From NCBI GenBank assembly GCA_009602725.1, contig WELB01000047.1, positions 491,731 to 507,221 on the forward strand: 15,491 bases of DNA. Reading direction: 5' to 3'. Numbering within the stretch: position 1 is the first letter of the stretch; each line of letters begins with the position of its first letter. The position numbers and the translations under genes were made by a program. Positions 10,262 through 15,491 of the stretch are shown piece after piece. The notes under the pieces were generated by a model. It did no database searches. It had not been told where the DNA came from and saw only the letters and a program-made list of their open reading frames with translations. Source of the DNA: Spirogloea muscicola (Eukaryota > Streptophyta > Zygnematophyceae > Spirogloeales > Spirogloeaceae).

Positions 10262-10496
10262 TAGGGCCATTTCACACTGGGACGGACGGACGGACGCCTG
10301 GCGTGTGCCCTCGTGGCAAACGCGCGCTTGTCCTCCTTAACGCGCCCGGAAAAGGCGTCCTAGTCAGCGTACGATGTGGCGCCTCCGTGGCGCGCGTCGG
10401 CGTCCGGGCGCGCAAGGTTGTGAAGCCTGACGTCCCATACACCGCGCGACACGTACCCCTCCGTCCGTCCGTCCGTCCTGGTGTGAACTGGCCCTN
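10262..10496. mobile_element. Putative 235-bp non-autonomous DNA transposon (MITE-like) with 35-bp terminal inverted repeats
   Basis: The left end 10262-10296 and the reverse complement of the right end 10462-10496 agree at about 31 of 34 readable positions; the outermost right base is N. Each end reads AGGGCCA, one variable base, TTCACAC, a short variable part, then four GGAC repeats. The interior is GC-rich without a coding frame of its own. No clear target-site duplication is visible. It ends 19 bp before the start codon of the next gene. Confidence 0.6.
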
Positions 10497-10515
10497 CGGC
10501 GGCGGCGGCGGCGCC

Positions 10516-11309
10516 ATGGCGGCGAAGGGGCGGAAGAAGAAGCTGCGGCAGCAGCAGCGGCAGGGCGGCGGCCCGGCGGCCATGGACACGTCCTCCGACG
10601 GGCCACCGCGCTCGCCCCAAGGTCCGCGCCCAGCGCCGACCTCCCGCCCTAACCCTAAATTTTAAACCCCGATTCAGGAGCAAAGGGAGTCGAACCCTTG
10701 ACCTTGTCTTTCGAGTTCTGGCGTGGAAGAGTCTTTGCAGTAGACGCAGGCAAGAACCCTTGGCCCTGGAGCCCACACACCAGCTTGAGATGATATTGTT
10801 ATCTAGATGTCATGCACATCACAGGGACGGGCCCTTGTAGCAGTTCGATGACGTTGTTGTGACCTGGTTGTGCTCTTGGTTAACAGCCATGGACATCAGT
10901 CAAGAGGCGGCCTCCAAAGCGGCGCACGGCGCCGCTGATGGCGCCAGCATCCGGTAAGCAGCATGCTGGAATCGCTTTTACACATCAACGCTCACGACCT
11001 GCCTGTCCTTTGCTGTCCTACATAACCCTCGTAGACATGATGCGCAAACCTGGAAGACTGGAATGCTGAGCTTCAACCCTTCACACCCAAGTTTGAGGAC
11101 CCCAACAGCGTTCAGTCCACCAGGCTAACTGTAGATGGGCGTGCTCGTGTAGGAGAAAGGCGCTGGGGCCGCAGAAGCGGAAGGTGTTGAAGCTGCGGAA
11201 GAAGAAGGCGACAGCCAAGGCGCTGGCCAATGGCGAGAAACGGGAGACGAGGGCCGCGAAGCAGCGCGCCAAGCTGGTTCGAGCATTGGCGGCCAAGCAG
11301 CTCTACTAG
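10516..11309 (+). CDS. Small, highly basic, Lys/Arg/Ala-rich protein (probably nuclear or nucleolar)
   Basis: Three exons, 10516-10621, 10887-10953 and 11153-11309, with GT-AG borders and matching phases, encode 109 residues. The ATG at 10516 sits in a good context (GCCATGG) and opens with a basic patch, MAAKGRKKKLRQQQRQ. A Ser/Pro-containing segment and MDISQEAASKAAHGA follow. The last exon is dominated by Lys, Arg and Ala (for example KRKVLKLRKKKATAKALA) and ends in AAKQLY. It has no membrane segment or signal peptide. The composition and helical Lys/Ala-rich C-terminus suggest an RNA-binding, ribosome-biogenesis or chromatin-associated protein. It recalls small uncharacterised plant proteins with a KKKA...K core and an AAK.LY ending, but this is from memory and no name is assigned. 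The gene model is good; function is inference. A 2-codon-shorter exon 3 using the AG at 11155 is also in frame. Confidence 0.75.
10650..10670 (+). repeat. Telomere-like motif in intron 1 of the small basic-protein gene
   Basis: CCCTAACCCTAAA followed by TTTTAAACCCC, 29 bp downstream of the exon 1 donor. It is the third gene-internal location of such a motif in the window. Confidence 0.65.
10675..10699 (-). other. tRNA T-arm-like sequence (degenerate tRNA or SINE remnant)
   Basis: On the minus strand AAGGG-TTCGACT-CCCTT forms a perfect 5-bp stem with the seven-base loop typical of a tRNA T arm, preceded by AGGTC as in many variable loops. No pairing anticodon stem, D arm, A box or acceptor partner is present upstream, so it is not a functional tRNA gene. 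Confidence 0.4.
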
Positions 11310-12039
11310 GCCTTCGCAGCGTGCAGGCGGCTCAGTGGGTCCCATCTCCCAGCAGTGCCACACTAGGTCCCCTAGTCCTTGTACAGAAGTAGCGGTGAGC
11401 CCTTCCACACTCACTTGTAGTTGTAAGCATCTACTGTCGAATGTTCTCTCAAGCTGCAAGGCTTAGCAGATAGTCACCGGGCAGACGAAATGGAGTAAAG
11501 ACTTCAAGGCCGTGTTGCTGAATCCTGAACCTCCTGATTGACATTGTCAGCCACTCTGTACACGTTAGACCTCTGTGGTCTGCCAGCTCTCTAAGGTTTG
11601 GTCCTAAGGTGCCCACATCGATGTCCAACGAACATTGTGGCATGGCATCACTTAACGGTCAGCATGGCCCACGGGCTGTGCAACATGTACTGAATAGCAA
11701 ATACTGTCTAATGTGTTCATGCAGGAATGCTGCAGTGATGTGAGACGATTTTGGACTATGCATCCACCACAGCACAGCATGTACTGCTTGCTACAAGGAA
11801 GACATTGATGAGTCTTATATGAGCACATGGCAGAGGGCATGCGGCAGGGTGCAGTACCGGATGCAAAAAATGGAGTTGAGATGGAGAATAAGTGATGAGC
11901 GACTCTAGAGTGCATGCGGAGCGCAGTGAGGACGCCGGGTGCAAGCGGCCATCTTTGGCGGCGCAGCCTCCTATGGCGGCGCGACAGAGATGGCGGCTTG
12001 TGCCACTGGCGTCGTTTTCACCGCTGCCGCAGCCAATTA
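11310..12039. other. Convergent intergenic spacer (3' UTRs of the basic-protein gene and the histidine kinase)
   Basis: No gene is supported here. The right part, at about 11930-12010, has several ATGGCGGC/GGCGGCGC repeats and lies in the presumed 3' UTR of the kinase. Open frames on both strands lack recognisable domains. Confidence 0.65.
11422..11426 (+). terminator. Candidate polyadenylation signal TGTAA of the small basic-protein gene
   Basis: TGTAA lies 113 bp after the stop codon on the coding strand, a usual distance for a chlorophyte 3' UTR. It is a short motif, hence the moderate confidence. Confidence 0.45.
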
Positions 12040-15000
12040 TCAGGGCTTGCGGCCCTCTACACCATAGCGCGCCAGCAGCTGGACCAGCTTGTCCCGCGAC
12101 AGGGGCTGTGACAAACACCGCATAAGAGACCATGGTCGTCAGCCTCGTCAACCCCCATACTGAAGGGGTCATAGAGTGCCTCACACGTGCGGCAATCATG
12201 TCCCGTGTGCCATGAAGGAAGCGGCAGTTGCAGCTCAGCATGGGGGCCGGACAGCAGGCAGAGAGGACACAAAAGGGCTTGGAGAATGTAGGTGCTTTTA
12301 TTTCATGAAATCAGGCCCATATCCTGCAAGTAAAGGTATAGAAAATGTGGTATCAAGATAGGTCAACAGCGGACTAAGTCAGGTTCAGGTTGAGGACTGC
12401 AAACCTTGGTTTGGAATTCGTCAGCACCGGCCTCGAAGAAAAGGTCACGATCTGACTGCAATGAGTTGCCCGTCAGCGCAATGATTGGCGTTTTGACGCC
12501 AAGCAGCCGAATCTGGCGCGTTGCCTGCACTCGCAGCCAGCAGCAACCGAGGCTCAGGCGCTAGTCAGCATCTGCTCTGCAAGGGCGTTTGGAATGCATG
12601 CCCAAGAGACGAGCACTGCTGTTTGAGCGCTGAGCTCAAGCAGCGCAGCTTGAGCTTTCAATTTGCTCCTCCTAAACTCGAGGTTGCTGCCAGCATACAC
12701 TTATCATTTCTTCAAAGTACCTGCCCTACATGGCCATTCAGTCAGCATAAACACCATGACTATGACCAAGTTACGAAGAGCAAGAATCTTATGGGGGACA
12801 TTCAGCCAGAAGTCTATGCGACATAACAAAGGGCCCTGGCATCGGGGAGCAAGAGTGATATTTGCATTCTGGAGGGGTGCCCCCTAGCGGCAGACTTATC
12901 CCTGAGTCAACGGCGAGCTGCACCATCATGCTGACAGCGAGAGGCCAAGAGCGAGGCTGGCGGGCGGACCTCGTGGCCGTCCATAACGGGCATCTCCTTG
13001 TCCATAAGCACGAGGTCATAGACGGCGCCGGAGCGGAAGAGCTCCACAGCCACTGCGCCGTTCTCCGCCTCGTCGCAGTGCAGGTTCAGCTTCTGCAACA
13101 CCTTCCGTAGGATGATCTGCAACAGGAGCACACGAGCTGGCAGATTAGCCAGTGACACGAGGGCTAAGACAGCCCAGGGCGACAGTGGCAGAGGGGGCGC
13201 ATGGGTTATTGGGCACTCACTCGATTGATCTCGGTGTCCTCGACGAGCAGCACACGTCGCTTGCTGCCGCTGCCGCTGCCGCCAATGCCACCGCCCTTGT
13301 AGCTCTTGTCCGCCCAGGCGCTGCTGAGGGACCGCTGGTACACGGTGCCGCTGGCTCTGGTGCTGGGCGACGCCGAGGAGAATCGCAGAGCTGCCATTGC
13401 CTCAAGACGCGACTCCGGTGGCAGGCTGCTTGCACGCGCCAGTCCGCCGCCGCTGCCACTGTTGCCGCCGCCATCCGGCCTCCCGGACGCTCGTGCCGTT
13501 GCCGAGCCCGAGCGCCTGTCAGCGTTGACGCCAATGGCAGACGGCAGACGGGAGCGCGGAGACGGGTCGCCAGCGGCCAGGCCGCCTGCTTGGAGCCGCC
13601 GCAGGCTGCCAGCGCAGCTGCGGCAGTGGCCACCCCCTCCTCCCTCCTCCCCCCTGCCCACCAGCCCACCTCCCTCCTCCCACGCCCCTCCAGCCCCTCC
13701 CTCCTCAACGCCGTGGTCGATGAGCGGCAGCGGCAGCGTGAAGTAGAAGGTGGAACCGGCGCCCAGCTCCGACGTCACGCCAATGGCGCCGCCAGCCGCC
13801 TCGACGAACTTCTTGGCCATGGAGAGGCCGAGCCCTGAGACGCCGGCCTTCTGCACCCACCCGGAGCCCACAAGAGTGTACGGCTCGAAGAGCCTCGCCT
13901 GGTCCGCCGGCCCGATGCCCACACCGCTGTCCTGCACTGCCAGCGTCACGCGCGCCATTGCACCTGCCGACCGCGCCAGTGGTGGGCCATCGAGCGAGAG
14001 ACAGAGGACCACGCGGCCATTCGCTGCTGTGAACTTCACAGCATTGCTCAGAAAGTTGCCTGCAGGGGTGAGGGGAGGAGAGGGGGCGCGGCGCCGAGAG
14101 GGAGAGGGAGGGCAGAGGAGGTGGGGCTGTCAGCTCTGAGGGTTTGCCACTTGGGGATGTGCGGTAGAAGAGGGAGGGGAAGGAGGGAGGTGGACGGGCA
14201 AGGACGTGCATCGGAAGCAGGCCCCTCACCGAGCGTCTGGATGACACGGTGCTTGTCGGCGACGACAAGGTGCGTCATCAGCAGCGCCTGGACGTTCGGC
14301 GCGACGTCGAGCTCGAACGTGATCGCCTTCTGGTCCAGCAGGTCCTCGAGGCCCGATGCGAGGAAGCGAACCACAGCCAGCAGGTCGAACACGTCCGCAT
14401 GCAGCTCCATGCATCCATCCTCCCATTGCCCTGCACATCCGCACAGTGGTTTGATGCATGACGAGATCACATAAGCAGGTTGGTTCAGGTGACTTTGAGC
14501 TGAGCTCAGGCTTGCTGACAGTAAATACATATTGAGAGTTGTGAATTTTGATTTAATCATAATCTGAATCCAAAAGCGATTGCCGCACTCCTCCCAGCCC
14601 TTCTCCTACGTCCCTAGTCCTCCCTCCTGTCCCCTGTCCTTTCCCCCATCCCTGGCTCTGCTTCGCAGCAGGGTCGCCCCCAACTCACCCATGTCGGTGA
14701 CGTCGTCAAGGACAGAGGTCATGGTGTCGGCGCAGTCGAGCATCATCTGCACAAGGTCCATCTTCTCGATTGCCTCTTCCTCGGTCAGCGCGCCCGCGTC
14801 TCGCATGTGGCCTAGCCCCAGCACGATCGCGTTGAATGGCACTGCCGGTAACAGAGGAGAGGGGCCACAAAGAGGAGGAAGTGAGCAGGATGAAGGTTTG
14901 AAGGTTGGAGGGCAACCCAGAGAGGGAGAAGGTGAGCAAGGAGGACGACCAAGAGTCAGGGAGAGAAAGCGACGTAAAAGGAGGCCGAGGGAGGATGGAG

Positions 15001-15491
15001 GAGGACAAGAGGGATGACGCATGGAAAGGAGGACCTCATAAAGAGAAGGAGAGCCACGAGAAGGACGCAAACGAGAAGCAAGACAAGGTGCTGCTAGACA
15101 ATTACGGAGACAGAGAGAAGGGGGTTCGAGTGGGGGGAGGGGAGGGGGAGCCGCTATGCAAGGGCTACGGAAGGAGGTCGAGGTTGCTGGAGGAGAATCA
15201 CAAGCGCGATGGAAAGACAGAAACTAGTCTGGTGTCTAGGAGTAGTCATCCTACTGCTTATGACTATCACCGGATTTATTGTCTACGTACTACAGAATGG
15301 CTGTCAGCACTCAGATGGGGTTGGGTGAGAAGGGTTTAGGAGGGAGGAAGGAGGGAGGAGGGAGGAAGGAGGGAGGGCGGGACACACCACGGAGGTTGTG
15401 GAAGACGTAGGTCATGAACTGCTGCTTGGCCAGGTGCGCGGCGTCTGCGCGCTCGCCCGCCGCCTCGGTGGCGGCGCGCGCGGCCGCCGCC
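12040..15491 (-). CDS. Hybrid histidine kinase with C-terminal receiver (5' part beyond window)
   Basis: Exons (descending) are 15491-15388 (partial), 14841-14689, 14430-14230, 14059-13221, 13116-12970, 12524-12405 and 12105-12040. They give 542 visible residues with consistent GT-AG phases. HisKA: FHNLRVPFNAIVLGL with the phospho-acceptor His at fragment residue 31, ending in LDDVTDMGQWEDGCMELHAD. HATPase: N box NFLSNAVKFT (154-163), G1 DSGVGIG (about 196), F box LFEPY, G2 GVSGLGLSMAKKF, then TFYFTLPL. A 150-residue Gly/Ser/Ala/Glu-rich linker (about 270-419) precedes a complete receiver: acidic pair E426/D427 in LLVEDTEINR, phospho-Asp 471 in LVLMDKEMPVMDG, Thr 499 in PIIALTGN, Lys 521 in FQTK, continuing PLSRDKLVQLL. 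Signal would pass His to Asp within the protein and on to a phosphotransfer partner. The sensor domain is not in the window, so the ligand is unknown. Confidence 0.92.
14842..15387 (-). other. Large pyrimidine-rich intron of the histidine kinase gene
   Basis: The donor follows CGTG at 15388 and the acceptor is GGCAG ending at 14842; together they rebuild HNLRVPFNAI. The plus strand of 14880-15380 is purine-rich, with many GGG runs near 15331-15380, so the sense strand is CT-rich like most introns here. A plus-strand open frame of 144 codons in it is composition-driven. Confidence 0.8.

Larger units (their letters stand above)
9634..10515. promoter_or_regulatory. Divergent upstream region between the CPBP protease and the small basic-protein gene
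   Basis: Two genes diverge from this 0.9-kb, very GC-rich stretch, which must hold both 5' UTRs and promoters. It contains a CCG trinucleotide tract, a partially repeated Pro/Gln-type segment at about 9882-9936, a run of ten G at about 9981-9990, and the inverted-repeat element at 10262-10496. No TATA box is evident. Long open frames here are poly-Pro or poly-Arg products of the triplet repeats and are not called as genes. Confidence 0.6.

Noticed and set aside
9902-10264. Plus-strand frame with poly-Arg and the neighbouring poly-Pro frame
   Set aside because: Both derive from CCG/CGC triplet repeats in the divergent upstream region; no splice-linked conserved exon was found.
10516-10665. 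Extension of the basic-protein exon 1 through 10665 without splicing
   Set aside because: It would end in translated telomere-like sequence; the donor at 10622 links in phase to MDISQEAAS and the conserved-looking basic tail.
10675-10760. A functional tRNA gene on the minus strand
   Set aside because: Only the T arm fits. The anticodon stem does not pair and no A box or acceptor-stem partner is present at the expected distance.
13152-13838. Plus-strand open frame of 228 codons
   Set aside because: It is the antisense shadow of the histidine kinase HATPase, linker and receiver exons; the minus strand carries all conserved motifs.
14905-15339. Plus-strand Lys/Glu/Arg-rich open frame of 144 codons
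   Set aside because: It lies in the purine-rich complement of a kinase intron; its composition follows from GA-rich DNA and there is no homology signal.

Overview
The window looks like nuclear DNA of a green alga (chlorophyte) or close relative. Its genes are split by many GT-AG introns of about 60-550 bp. Coding exons are GC-rich with mostly G/C third positions, and the spacers have lower GC. The eRF3 and membrane-protease proteins follow the plant versions of their families, one of them with an organelle-type transit peptide. CCCTAAA (TTTAGGG-type) telomere-like motifs occur, and TGTAA, the usual chlorophyte polyadenylation signal, lies after two of the stop codons. No operons, ribosome binding sites, rRNA, intact tRNA or CRISPR are visible. 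All exon models were built by hand from splice consensus, phase and family conservation, without alignment tools.

Four genes alternate in strand. (1) About 1-5110, plus: translation release factor eRF3 (GTPase), with twelve well supported exons from the P-loop exon to the stop and a low-complexity N-terminal part whose exons are only tentative. (2) 9633-6697, minus: a nine-exon, plastid-type CPBP (CAAX-like) intramembrane protease of about 413 residues. (3) 10516-11309, plus: a three-exon gene for a 109-residue, very basic protein, probably nuclear or nucleolar. (4) 15491-12040, minus: a hybrid histidine kinase with HisKA, HATPase and a complete C-terminal receiver; its N-terminal sensor part lies beyond the window edge. 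Genes 1 and 2 converge on a 1.6-kb spacer, genes 2 and 3 diverge from a GC-rich 0.9-kb region, and genes 3 and 4 converge on a 0.7-kb spacer. Nothing indicates a shared pathway, although genes 1 and probably 3 belong to translation or ribosome-related functions.

The most notable non-coding structure is in the eRF3 intron 2358-2823. A 90-bp direct duplication has copied the 3' splice site and the first bases of the next exon. Splicing to the upstream copy would end the protein after twelve residues at a TAA inside a telomere-like repeat, a potential poison exon. Other structures are a 235-bp element with 35-bp terminal inverted repeats just upstream of gene 3, telomere-like motifs in introns, a tRNA T-arm-like sequence, a perfect 18-bp palindrome, a degenerate minisatellite, and long polypurine/polypyrimidine tracts able to form G-quadruplexes. 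I did not find a convincing new multi-gene system.
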